5,419 nt of DNA from the NCBI GenBank assembly GCA_005792865.1, contig SXQR01000129.1:1-5419 (forward strand), given 5' to 3'. Below the pieces are notes generated by a model. That model ran no database searches, was not told the DNA's origin, and was given only the letters and a program-made list of their open reading frames with translations. Made by a program: the position numbers and the translations under genes. The stretch is from Flavobacterium sp. (GTDB lineage: Bacteria > Bacteroidota > Bacteroidia > Flavobacteriales > Flavobacteriaceae). Below are positions 1 through 5,419 of this stretch, piece after piece. Numbering within the stretch: the first letter of the stretch is position 1; every line of letters begins with the position of its first letter.

Positions 1-5
1 CCTGT

Positions 6-38
6 AAACCTCAAAGGTTTTAAAAACCTTTGAGGTTT
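6..38. terminator. Perfect 15-bp inverted repeat, probable terminator or dispersed palindrome
   Basis: Arm 6-20 (AAACCTCAAAGGTTT) is the exact reverse complement of arm 24-38, with a 3-base loop (TAA). The arms are A/T-rich at the outside and end in runs of T on either strand, so transcription from either side could stop here. It lies 48 bp downstream of the stop codon of the minus-strand lipoprotein gene and could end that transcript, and that of any gene arriving from the left. From memory, palindromes of this AACCTCAAAGGTTT type recur between genes in flavobacterial genomes, so it may be a dispersed element rather than a dedicated terminator. The U-tract outside the stem is short, which lowers confidence in strong termination. 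Confidence 0.55.
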
Positions 39-86
39 GCCAAAGCTACCTGCTTGCACCAGGTACGCATCCAAAAGAACCGTAAA

Positions 87-560
87 CTATTCCATCTGCA
101 AAATGACCGGCAACAAAAATTCGCACTTCACCGGCATCCCTCTTTTAATGGCAGGGCTGACCCTCGGGAAATCGGCGAGGCGCGAATGCAGGATGCTGTC
201 GATCCTGATCGTATCATAAGCCACCGTATCACGGGAGAAACGCGGTTCAAATTTCAGAGTGGAATCGGGGAAAACCGTAACTTTGACTTCAATGGTGTCG
301 AGTTCGGGGTACAGGATGTCGAGTTTATCGCCGGAGAGCCGCTGCTGGATGGCCTGCGACAGGTATTCAAAAAAACACTGGCGGCGCTGTTCCTTGGAGG
401 AGAGTTGTTCACAATCGGCTACCGAAGGATATTCATCTACCTGTTGCCAATCGATGGCGCTGAGTTCCTTTTGCAGCAATTGCTCGCGATCGGGCGCCTT
501 TTCAATGTATTGACAGGAACCGAACATCAGCATCAGGGCGGGAAGAATGGCTTTATTCAT
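87..560 (-). CDS. Putative lipoprotein of unknown function with TonB-C-terminus-like tail (157 aa)
   Basis: The product is not a protein of known function. The reading frame is open to an ATG at 602. I chose the ATG at 560 because it places a signal peptide at the very N-terminus: MNKAILPALMLMFGSC, a hydrophobic stretch ending in a lipobox-like FGS-Cys with the acylated cysteine at residue 16. The earlier start would add 14 mostly polar residues (MVKFEYFRRQRGTP) and would overlap the 5' side of the divergent gene. After the cysteine there is a charged, probably helical part (residues 20-75) with two cysteines (50 and 62). A beta-rich region follows (about 80-110). The tail, around FPRVSPAIKRGMPVKCEF (about 131-148), resembles the PA-x-KRG-x-PV-x-x-x-F pattern of TonB C-terminal-like domains. 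That family link is inferred by eye. The protein should be anchored in the inner or outer membrane, facing the periplasm. No acidic lipoprotein export signal follows the cysteine. It is divergent from the DUF456 gene with a 54-bp gap. Confidence 0.8.
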   Translation of the reverse strand: MNKAILPALMLMFGSCQYIEKAPDREQLLQKELSAIDWQQVDEYPSVADCEQLSSKEQRRQCFFEYLSQAIQQRLSGDKLDILYPELDTIEVKVTVFPDSTLKFEPRFSRDTVAYDTIRIDSILHSRLADFPRVSPAIKRGMPVKCEFLLPVILQME

Positions 561-614
561 TGGCGTGCCACGTTGACGCCGAAAGTACTCAAATTTTACC
601 AAATACCGCTGTTC
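561..614. promoter_or_regulatory. Divergent intergenic region, probable back-to-back promoters
   Basis: These 54 bp separate the start codons of the minus-strand lipoprotein gene (560) and the plus-strand DUF456 gene (615), so both must start transcription here or inside each other's 5' ends. Bacteroidota promoters have a -7 box TAnnTTTG and a TTG near -33. On the minus strand TACTTTCG (587 to 580) matches the -7 box at all but one position, but I found no well-spaced TTG. On the plus strand there is a TTG at 573-575, without a convincing -7 box. No clear Shine-Dalgarno sequence precedes either start, as is usual in this phylum. Confidence 0.3.
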
Positions 615-1118
615 ATGGATATATTACTGGTTTCAATTGGATTTTTGTTGGTCATCGTTGGTCTTTTCGGCAGTTTCCTGCCTGTGCTTCCGGGCCCGCC
701 TCTGAGCTGGCTTGGACTCATGATGCTTTATTTTACCGAGGCGGTTGATGTGAACTACTGGATGCTGGGCATCACTTTCGCGCTGGTCATGGTGGTCTCG
801 ATCCTGGATTACACGATTCCGGCCAGGGGGACCCGGCGGTACGGCGGAAGTTCCTACGGCGTCTGGGGCACGAACATCGGACTCATCGTGGGGATATTTG
901 CGCCGATACCATTCGGATTCATCGTCGGTCCCTTTGTGGGTGCATTCGTCGGCGAGATGATCTACAACTCGTCCGACCACAAACGCGCACTAAAGGCAGC
1001 GACCGGATCGTTCATGGGATTCCTCGCCTCGAGCTTCATCAAATTCGTGCTTTGCATGGTCATTTTGGGCATCTTCATCACCGTCGCCTGGCAAAATCGC
1101 GTCGCACTGTTCCAATAA
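615..1118 (+). CDS. DUF456 family integral membrane protein (167 aa)
   Basis: This is a small polytopic inner-membrane protein of the DUF456 family, whose biochemical role is unknown. Visible hallmarks are an N-terminal hydrophobic segment (residues 1-24) running into GSFLPVLPGPPLSWLG (19-34), a second helix there (about 28-42), and a third helix (49-66) ending in the acidic LDY. A short basic loop (RGTRRYGGSS, 71-80) follows. Then comes a long glycine-rich pair of helices (84-116) with the typical G-x-x-x-G spacing, GPFVGAFVGE, and a last hydrophobic segment (131-158). A length near 160 residues is normal for the family. The frame is open far upstream, but that part is antisense to the lipoprotein gene. 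The ATG at 615 gives the membrane start expected for the family. It diverges from the lipoprotein gene and converges on the T9SS protein gene, with only 26 bp between the two stop codons. Confidence 0.9.
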   Translation: MDILLVSIGFLLVIVGLFGSFLPVLPGPPLSWLGLMMLYFTEAVDVNYWMLGITFALVMVVSILDYTIPARGTRRYGGSSYGVWGTNIGLIVGIFAPIPFGFIVGPFVGAFVGEMIYNSSDHKRALKAATGSFMGFLASSFIKFVLCMVILGIFITVAWQNRVALFQ

Positions 1119-1142
1119 AAAAGCCCCCTTTCGGAGGCCTTT
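1117..1142 (-). terminator. Intrinsic terminator of the complete T9SS gene; shared with the converging DUF456 gene
   Basis: Read on the minus strand, AAAGGCCTCC (1142-1133), the tetraloop GAAA (1132-1129) and GGGGGCTTTT (1128-1119) form a 10-bp stem with two G-U pairs, followed by more T (to 1117). It begins 2 bases after the stop codon of the minus-strand gene. On the plus strand the same stem has C-A mismatches and a weaker T-run (CTTTG), so it would serve the DUF456 gene less well. The final T residues of the minus-strand tail overlap the TAA stop codon (1116-1118) of the DUF456 gene. A nearly identical hairpin ends the neighbouring paralogue (3423-3450). Confidence 0.8.
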
Positions 1143-1174
1143 GTCTAATTTTTGATGAGTTTCTGTACCGATCG
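1117..1174. repeat. Duplicated 3'-end element, copy 1 (last coding bases plus terminator)
   Basis: This segment holds the last codons of the complete T9SS gene, its stop codon and its terminator. It matches 3424-3481 at the end of the paralogous gene. Bases 1146-1174 are identical to 3453-3481 over 29 bp, including synonymous positions. The terminator stems are also identical except for the loop (GAAA here, AAAA there) and single-base length changes. The protein-coding sequence just beyond it (1175-1340) is much more diverged. Confidence 0.85.
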
Positions 1175-3382
1175 ATTCCCGTTTTCAAGGATGACCTGCA
1201 TCAGGTACATGCCCGAGTGCAGTTTTGAAACATCCATCACGGGGTTTTGTTCCGATGGCTGGATCTCGAATATATTTTTGCCTGTTAAATCCGAAACCAT
1301 GATCTGCTTCACGATTCCCGAAGCCTGGATTTGCACCATGGCCGAAGCCGGGTTCGGATGCATCGTAAATGCCGCGCTGTTATAACCTGGCGTAGAAAGC
1401 GGCGCCATGAATTCTGTCTCGAAGGTGTTGGTAACGATCGCCGGATTGAAGTCAAAGAAAATCGAAGCCGTGTTCGGGATGATATCGCCCACCTGCAGGC
1501 CCGCATTCGGCTTCACGGCAAAAGTGATGTACCCGTGCGAACCGATGGGATCCTGCGAGGTCGGCGGCAGGTTCACATCGTCAAAGAACCAGCTCAACGA
1601 TTGACCATTTTTGGTGAGCACATAGTCGTGGCTCGCCGAAATCATCCGCAGCGTTACCGCATCGAGTTGCGCATCGAGTTCGTCCTCTACGGTGATGAAA
1701 CTGGCGGCAGCCGTTCCCGTATTTTCAAATCGGATCGTATAGACCAGTTCCTCATCCGGTGAGAATTGCTCCAAAACGATGGGCCCACCGTGCGCCTCGA
1801 CCTTGTCGTTAGGGTCATAGGAACCGATGATGGTCTGCGTCAGGATCGCTTGATTGTTCATTGGAAGGATATCGCCCGGAAGCAGCGTTATAGAGACCTG
1901 ATTGGTCAACAAATCGCCCAATTGTACGGTGGGAATGACCGGCACCTGCATCTTGACCATAAACTCCCGTGTTTCAAAGGGCATCAGATTGGAAAAATTT
2001 AAGGTAAACCCTGAGGTGTTCACGACGGCTCCGGGTGGCATCTGCACAATGCTAACCGTCGGATCCTTTGTAAAAGTGACGACCCCGTTATGCGACATCG
2101 TCCCCATATTTTTATAGATTACCTTATTGTAATAAGAAAATCCGGGCTGCGGATTATTAGCCGGCACAAGGAAAGCCGCCAGGTCTGTTGTCGGATTAAT
2201 GGCCGTGACGGCAAAAAATATTTCTTGGAGACTGGGGCCGGCGTTGATTACAACATTTGTCGGAGAAACGGAATACACCGCCGGATTTTCCGGGATGAAT
2301 GAAATTTGGTATTGGTTGGAGACATTGTCGTCGGCAATTTCCAAAGTACCGGATGCGCTTTGCGAATTAACGGGAGCGCCACCGTTCACGGTATAGGAAA
2401 AGGTTCCCTGCGGGAAATTGACTTCATTGGCATCTTTGGTTCCGTCCCCGTCGACATCAAAGAATGCGCTGACTTCAAAACCCGCGCATAAGCTAGAGTC
2501 GAATCCTACCCACTTCATTCCCCAGCAGCCCGTGATATTATCCACAATTCTGATAAGCACCCCCTGCGAGGCGAACGAAGGGGGGCTATAGGCTCCGGTA
2601 TTTTGGATGGGATTATTGCCGAATTGGGCTTCCAGTTCATCCTCATGATAGGACAACGTCCAGTTTTGTGCTTCGGGATGCGAAGCAAATATCTGGTTTG
2701 TGATGTAATTGAGGTTGAAGACGGCATTTCCATCTCCATTATGGCACCCTTCGGCTATCAGCGTCTCGGGGATTTCAGGTCTCATGTGGACGATTACCGA
2801 ATACTGCCTGATGTAATGATTGTATGGCAGATTGACATTGTTAAACCGAACGTATATTTCCTGAGTATCGACCTCAATAACTGGCTCCAGCGCGTTGGTC
2901 TGGTTTTGTGCGTCGGCCTCACTGAGGTAATAGCTGATCAAATAGGAGGCTTGGGGGAGGTTGCTCAAAAAATAATCGTTATAAACGGACAAGTTAAGAT
3001 CTGCAGTTCCTTCAATCCAATCTTCGCATAATTCAACCGGCGGCGGCCCTCCCGCACAAATCCCCACTGAAAAGTCGAGTTCTCCCCACGCCCCCGGCGA
3101 TCCGTTACATATTGCCCTCACAAAAAAGCGGTAGGATCCACAGGGGAGATTTGAAAATGTATAAAAAGGAGTCGTGGTTAACGCACCCGGCGTTGTGGCG
3201 CCGGGCATTGGAAAATGAGCATACTGCGCCATTACCTCCCAGGCCGTCTCCGCGCCCGCCGGAATCCAGGTGATATCGAATATATCATTTTGAATATTTG
3301 ACGCGTTGCCATCATAGGGTGGAGGGCACTGACCAGTGGCGCTAAAGGAAAAGAGGACCAGCAGAAGTAATAGTTTCTTCAT
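1145..3382 (-). CDS. Secreted multidomain surface protein with T9SS type A sorting domain (745 aa, complete)
   Basis: This is probably a cell-surface or released structural or adhesive protein; no catalytic motif is visible. The ATG at 3382 was chosen over the one at 3403 because it starts a clean signal peptide, MKKLLLLLVLFSFSATGQ, with cleavage likely after TG-Q. Domains by residue: Ig/fibronectin-III-like fold (about 20-108); Cys-rich module A (119-183, with YYLSEADAQN); module B (213-286, with NWTLSYHEDELEAQ and closing NITGC); an Asp-rich loop DVDGDGTKDANE (309-320), which could bind calcium and opens an SdrD-B-like beta domain (to about 393); a DUF11/CARDB-like beta domain (about 399-510); the DUF7619-like domain (about 518-660, starting IIGSYDPNDK, ending NTASIFFDFNPAI); and the T9SS type A C-terminal domain (about 672-745). 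The sorting domain has the usual MHPNPAS start, LTGK turn, LHSGMYL and terminal VQKLIKN. It follows its paralogue on the same strand after a terminator, so it is probably transcribed separately or by read-through. DUF7619 and T9SS calls are firm by motif; the Ig/FnIII call is by eye. Confidence 0.92.
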   Translation of the reverse strand: MKKLLLLLVLFSFSATGQCPPPYDGNASNIQNDIFDITWIPAGAETAWEVMAQYAHFPMPGATTPGALTTTPFYTFSNLPCGSYRFFVRAICNGSPGAWGELDFSVGICAGGPPPVELCEDWIEGTADLNLSVYNDYFLSNLPQASYLISYYLSEADAQNQTNALEPVIEVDTQEIYVRFNNVNLPYNHYIRQYSVIVHMRPEIPETLIAEGCHNGDGNAVFNLNYITNQIFASHPEAQNWTLSYHEDELEAQFGNNPIQNTGAYSPPSFASQGVLIRIVDNITGCWGMKWVGFDSSLCAGFEVSAFFDVDGDGTKDANEVNFPQGTFSYTVNGGAPVNSQSASGTLEIADDNVSNQYQISFIPENPAVYSVSPTNVVINAGPSLQEIFFAVTAINPTTDLAAFLVPANNPQPGFSYYNKVIYKNMGTMSHNGVVTFTKDPTVSIVQMPPGAVVNTSGFTLNFSNLMPFETREFMVKMQVPVIPTVQLGDLLTNQVSITLLPGDILPMNNQAILTQTIIGSYDPNDKVEAHGGPIVLEQFSPDEELVYTIRFENTGTAAASFITVEDELDAQLDAVTLRMISASHDYVLTKNGQSLSWFFDDVNLPPTSQDPIGSHGYITFAVKPNAGLQVGDIIPNTASIFFDFNPAIVTNTFETEFMAPLSTPGYNSAAFTMHPNPASAMVQIQASGIVKQIMVSDLTGKNIFEIQPSEQNPVMDVSKLHSGMYLMQVILENGNRSVQKLIKN
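1341..1838. repeat. High-identity block shared by the two T9SS genes, copy 1
   Basis: The 498 bp encode residues 516-681, that is the whole DUF7619-like domain and the first residues of the sorting domain. They align without gaps to 3648-4145 (constant offset 2307). By hand I count about 28 mismatches, or roughly 94% identity. Only about six amino acids differ, so most changes are silent. Both ends are sharp: identity falls steeply outside the block on either side. Confidence 0.9.
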
Positions 3383-3422
3383 TTTGAAAGATTTACCTAA
3401 CAATATTAAGAAATTTTCGGCT
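3383..3422 (-). promoter_or_regulatory. Possible promoter of the complete T9SS gene
   Basis: Only 40 bp separate the T-run of the upstream paralogue's terminator from the start codon at 3382. On the minus strand TAATATTG (3408 to 3401) matches the Bacteroidota -7 consensus TAnnTTTG at all but one position and sits 18 bases from the ATG. No TTG with proper spacing was found; the expected -33 position falls in or beside the terminator's T-run. There is no Shine-Dalgarno sequence, only an A/T-rich leader (CTTTCAAA before ATG). The alternative is that the gene is expressed by partial read-through from the upstream gene. Confidence 0.25.
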
Positions 3423-3450
3423 AAAAAAAAGCCCCCTTTTGGAGGCCTTT
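3423..3450 (-). terminator. Intrinsic terminator between the two tandem T9SS genes
   Basis: Read on the minus strand, AAAGGCCTCC (3450-3441), loop AAAA (3440-3437) and GGGGGC (3436-3431) followed by eight T (3430-3423) form a strong G/C-rich hairpin with a long U-tract. The distal A residues can pair with the first T residues to extend the stem to 10 bp. It starts one base after the TAA stop codon (3452-3454) of the upstream gene. It is nearly the same sequence as the terminator at 1117-1142, which suggests it was copied together with the gene. Confidence 0.85.
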
Positions 3451-3481
3451 GTTAATTTTTGATGAGTTTCTGTACCGATCG
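3424..3481. repeat. Duplicated 3'-end element, copy 2 (last coding bases plus terminator)
   Basis: This is the counterpart of 1117-1174: the last codons (RSVQKLIKN), stop codon and terminator of the 5'-truncated T9SS gene. Bases 3453-3481 are identical to 1146-1174. The stop codons differ (TAA here, TAG in the other copy) because of a one-base difference just after the coding part. Confidence 0.85.
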
Positions 3482-5419
3482 GGAACCGTCCGAAAGCGTA
3501 ATGTCAATCAGGTAGATCCCTCGTTGGAGCATTGAAATGTCGAGTGAAGGATTTTGCACCGATGGATTTTGCCTGAGTACGTTTTTTCCGGTCATATCGG
3601 CAATTGAAACCACGATGACCGCTTTATCTGAACGCACCTGTACCGTCGCCGAAGCCGGGTTCGGATACATCGTAAATGCCGCGCTGTTATAACCTGGCGT
3701 AGAAAGCGGCGCCATGAACTGGGTCTCGAAAGTATTGGTCACGATCGCCGGATTGAAGTCAAAGAAAATCGAGGCGGTGTTAGGGATGATATCGCCCACT
3801 TGCAGGCCCGCATTCGGCTTCACGGCAAAAGTGATGTACCCGTGCGAACCGACGGGATCCTGCATCGTCGGCGGCAGGTTTACATCGTCAAAGAACCAGC
3901 TCAACGATTGACCATTTTTGGTGAGCACATAGTCATGGCTCGCCGAAATCATCCGCAGCGATCCCGCATCTAGTTGCGCGTCAAGTTCGTCCTCGACGGT
4001 GATGAAACTGGCGGCAGCCGTTCCCGTATTTTCAAATCGGATCGTATAGACCAATTCTTCATCCGGCGAGAATTGCTCCAAAACAATGGGCCCGCCGTGC
4101 GCCTCGACCTTGTCGTTAGGGTCATAGGAACCGATGATGGTCTGCATGACCGATGCCTCGTTGTTGGCAGGAAGAATATCTCCCGCCGGAACCGTGATCG
4201 CCACCGAATTGGTCAAAACCTGTCCGAGGCTCACCGTAGGGATGGTCGGCACGTTCATCATTACGTTGAACTCCCGCGATTCAAAAGGCATCAGGTTGGT
4301 GAAATTGACGGTGAAACCAGTTGAAGTGCCCACCGAACCGGGCGGCATCGACAAAATGGTCACTACCGAATCTTTGGTAAAAGTAACGGTTCCGCTTTGC
4401 GATGAAGTGCCAAAATTCGTGTAAATCACCTTATTGGTGTAATTGAAACCGGGTTGCGGCGAATTGAAGGGGATGATCGCCACGGCAAGATCGGCGAATG
4501 CCTGTACGGGGCTCACCGCAAAATAGACCTGCTGAACCCCGGGGCCGGCGGTGAAGGATGTGTTGGCAGGCGCGACATTGAAATTGGTCGCGTAATTTGC
4601 ATTTACCGTAAAGGAAGCCGTGTAATTATTGGCTGAATTTCCGTCAGCAATAAAATATTGCCCGGTCGACGACGACAGATTGGTATTGGGCTGGCCATTG
4701 AGCGAGTAGGAAAAACTGCCGTATGAAAATGGCATCTCCCCTGAATCCATGGTGCCGTTTGAGTTCTCGTCGAGGAAGGCGGTCATCATGACGCCGTCGC
4801 AGGTTTCCGCTTCGAGCATCACGGTTGAAATGGTCCTGCATCCGGTCATGTTGTCCATGACGGCAAAGTATAGCATGGTTGGGTTGGATATGTTATTGTA
4901 TGCCCATGGGTTTGCTATGGCATTTGTTCCGTTTTGGGCATCTGCCATGGTCTCATGATAGGTAACGCTCCAAGAATTTGGACTTTGGCCCGAACTTGCA
5001 TACACCTGATTGCTGATGGTGTTGAGGTTAAATACGGCCATCCCGTCACCATCCGGGTCGCAGACCTCCAGCGAACCGTCGGTTTCAAAGACGGGCACCG
5101 GGTTCAGGATGATCATCAGTTCAAAAAGTTGGAATGTTCCCGGGCTGTCCAGGTTGTCGGCCCGCACGATGATCATCGTCGTGGGAACCATCGCCATCTG
5201 CGGCAGCGGATTGACCTGATTGTTCGCATCGCTTTCCGAGAGGTAATAGCTGAATTCGTAATTGCCCTCTGGCATCTGTCCCTCGAATTCCATGTTGTAG
5301 ATTGAAAGGTCGACCATTTCAATGCCATCGTTATTAATGTCGCAAACCTGGACGGGCGGCAGGTTGCCACCACATGTATTGATAAAAATCCCTGCGCTCC
5401 AAGGGCTGTAGAATTGCTC
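3452..5419 (-). CDS. Secreted multidomain surface protein with T9SS type A sorting domain, N-terminus outside the window (655 aa visible)
   Basis: This is a paralogue of the neighbouring 745-residue protein, with the same expected location and probable structural or adhesive role. An ATG at 5317 exists, but the frame stays open to the window edge. The 34 codons before it (ending ...VQVCDINNDGIE) align with the paralogue, so 5317 is internal and the true start lies outside, perhaps about 95 codons further if the architecture is shared. Visible residues: the last strand of the Ig/FnIII-like fold (1-12, WSAGIFI); module A from C26 (CDINNDG, then YYLSESDANNQ); module B from C120 to C194 (CDPDGDG, SVTYHETMADAQNGTNAI, NMTGC); Asp-rich loop DENSNGTMDSGE (217-228) and SdrD-B-like beta domain; DUF11/CARDB-like domain (about 305-420); DUF7619-like domain (about 428-570); and T9SS type A sorting domain (about 582-655) with MYPNPAS, MTGKN, LQRGIYL and VQKLIKN. 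Unlike the paralogue it keeps both CD-x-(D/N)-x-DG motifs intact. It is rich in Met and Asn in the N-terminal half. Confidence 0.9.
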   Translation of the reverse strand, partial: EQFYSPWSAGIFINTCGGNLPPVQVCDINNDGIEMVDLSIYNMEFEGQMPEGNYEFSYYLSESDANNQVNPLPQMAMVPTTMIIVRADNLDSPGTFQLFELMIILNPVPVFETDGSLEVCDPDGDGMAVFNLNTISNQVYASSGQSPNSWSVTYHETMADAQNGTNAIANPWAYNNISNPTMLYFAVMDNMTGCRTISTVMLEAETCDGVMMTAFLDENSNGTMDSGEMPFSYGSFSYSLNGQPNTNLSSSTGQYFIADGNSANNYTASFTVNANYATNFNVAPANTSFTAGPGVQQVYFAVSPVQAFADLAVAIIPFNSPQPGFNYTNKVIYTNFGTSSQSGTVTFTKDSVVTILSMPPGSVGTSTGFTVNFTNLMPFESREFNVMMNVPTIPTVSLGQVLTNSVAITVPAGDILPANNEASVMQTIIGSYDPNDKVEAHGGPIVLEQFSPDEELVYTIRFENTGTAAASFITVEDELDAQLDAGSLRMISASHDYVLTKNGQSLSWFFDDVNLPPTMQDPVGSHGYITFAVKPNAGLQVGDIIPNTASIFFDFNPAIVTNTFETQFMAPLSTPGYNSAAFTMYPNPASATVQVRSDKAVIVVSIADMTGKNVLRQNPSVQNPSLDISMLQRGIYLIDITLSDGSRSVQKLIKN
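3648..4145. repeat. High-identity block shared by the two T9SS genes, copy 2
   Basis: These 498 bp encode visible residues 426-591 of the partial protein and are the gap-free counterpart of 1341-1838. The only amino acid changes seen are VT/GS, S/M and I/V in the loop regions, E/Q after FET, and H/Y before PNPAS. The neighbouring sorting domain (3482-3647) and the upstream beta domains (from 4146 on) are clearly more diverged. Confidence 0.9.

Noticed and set aside
47..65. Small inverted repeat TACCTG/CAGGTA with a 7-base loop near the left edge.
   Set aside because: A 6-bp stem of this kind is expected by chance, has no U-tract on either strand, and does not coincide with another signal.
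30..614. Open plus-strand frame upstream of and continuous with the DUF456 gene, which would give a 362-residue protein.
   Set aside because: It is antisense to the lipoprotein gene, which has a signal peptide and sensible composition. The extension has no family resemblance, and DUF456 proteins normally begin at the membrane segment starting at 615.
633..980. Minus-strand frame of 115 residues inside the DUF456 gene.
   Set aside because: It is very rich in charged residues and His and Arg, as expected from the antisense of a hydrophobic membrane protein, and has no recognisable features.
1407..1604. A 65-residue plus-strand frame that also occurs, nearly identical, at 3714-3911.
   Set aside because: Its conservation follows from lying antisense to the homogenised DUF7619-like block. 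It has no start signal or recognisable features, so duplication alone does not make it a gene.
5315..5317. ATG that could start a 621-residue version of the right-hand T9SS protein.
   Set aside because: The frame continues without a stop to the window edge, and the upstream codons align with the paralogue's Ig/FnIII end and first Cys-Asp module. A protein starting here would have no signal peptide.
1145..5419. Possibility that the two repeated genes form a phage, toxin-immunity or defence system.
   Set aside because: No nuclease, toxin, immunity or phage structural motif is visible. The domain order and the sorting domains fit ordinary T9SS surface proteins.

Overview
The window looks like chromosomal DNA of a member of the Bacteroidota, most likely the Flavobacteriia. 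The main reason is two large secreted proteins that end in a type IX secretion system (T9SS) type A sorting domain. Both also carry the GSYDPNDK-containing domain (DUF7619-like) and the YHE-type modules common in flavobacterial surface proteins. A relaxed lipoprotein signal, the absence of clear Shine-Dalgarno sequences and weak TAnnTTTG-like boxes fit the same group. No RNA gene, insertion sequence, CRISPR array or phage gene was seen.

Layout from left to right: (1) 1-86 is non-coding and holds a perfect 15-bp inverted repeat (6-38). (2) 87-560, minus strand, is a small lipoprotein of unknown function with a TonB-C-terminus-like tail. (3) 561-614 is a 54-bp divergent promoter region. (4) 615-1118, plus strand, is a DUF456 family membrane protein. 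(5) 1117-1142 is a compact terminator shared by converging genes. (6) 1145-3382, minus strand, is a complete 745-residue T9SS-secreted multidomain protein. (7) 3383-3451 is a short spacer with a second, nearly identical terminator. (8) 3452-5419, minus strand, is a paralogue of the previous gene. It is open to the window edge and lacks its N-terminus here.

The two large genes are tandem paralogues with the same domain order. The order is an N-terminal Ig/fibronectin-like fold, two Cys-Asp-rich modules, an Asp-rich loop followed by an SdrD-B-like beta domain, a DUF11/CARDB-like beta domain, the DUF7619-like domain and the T9SS C-terminal domain. They are expected to be exported by the Sec system and then moved across the outer membrane by T9SS, ending at the cell surface or in the medium. 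No enzymatic domain is visible, so an adhesive or structural role is inferred.

The most interesting signal is the uneven divergence of the paralogues. A 498-bp block (1341-1838 and 3648-4145) is about 94% identical at the DNA level without indels. The flanking coding sequence on both sides is far more diverged. The last 29 bp of coding sequence (including most of the stop codon) and the terminators are again almost identical. This points to local gene conversion or segmental exchange. I did not find evidence of a wholly new biological system.
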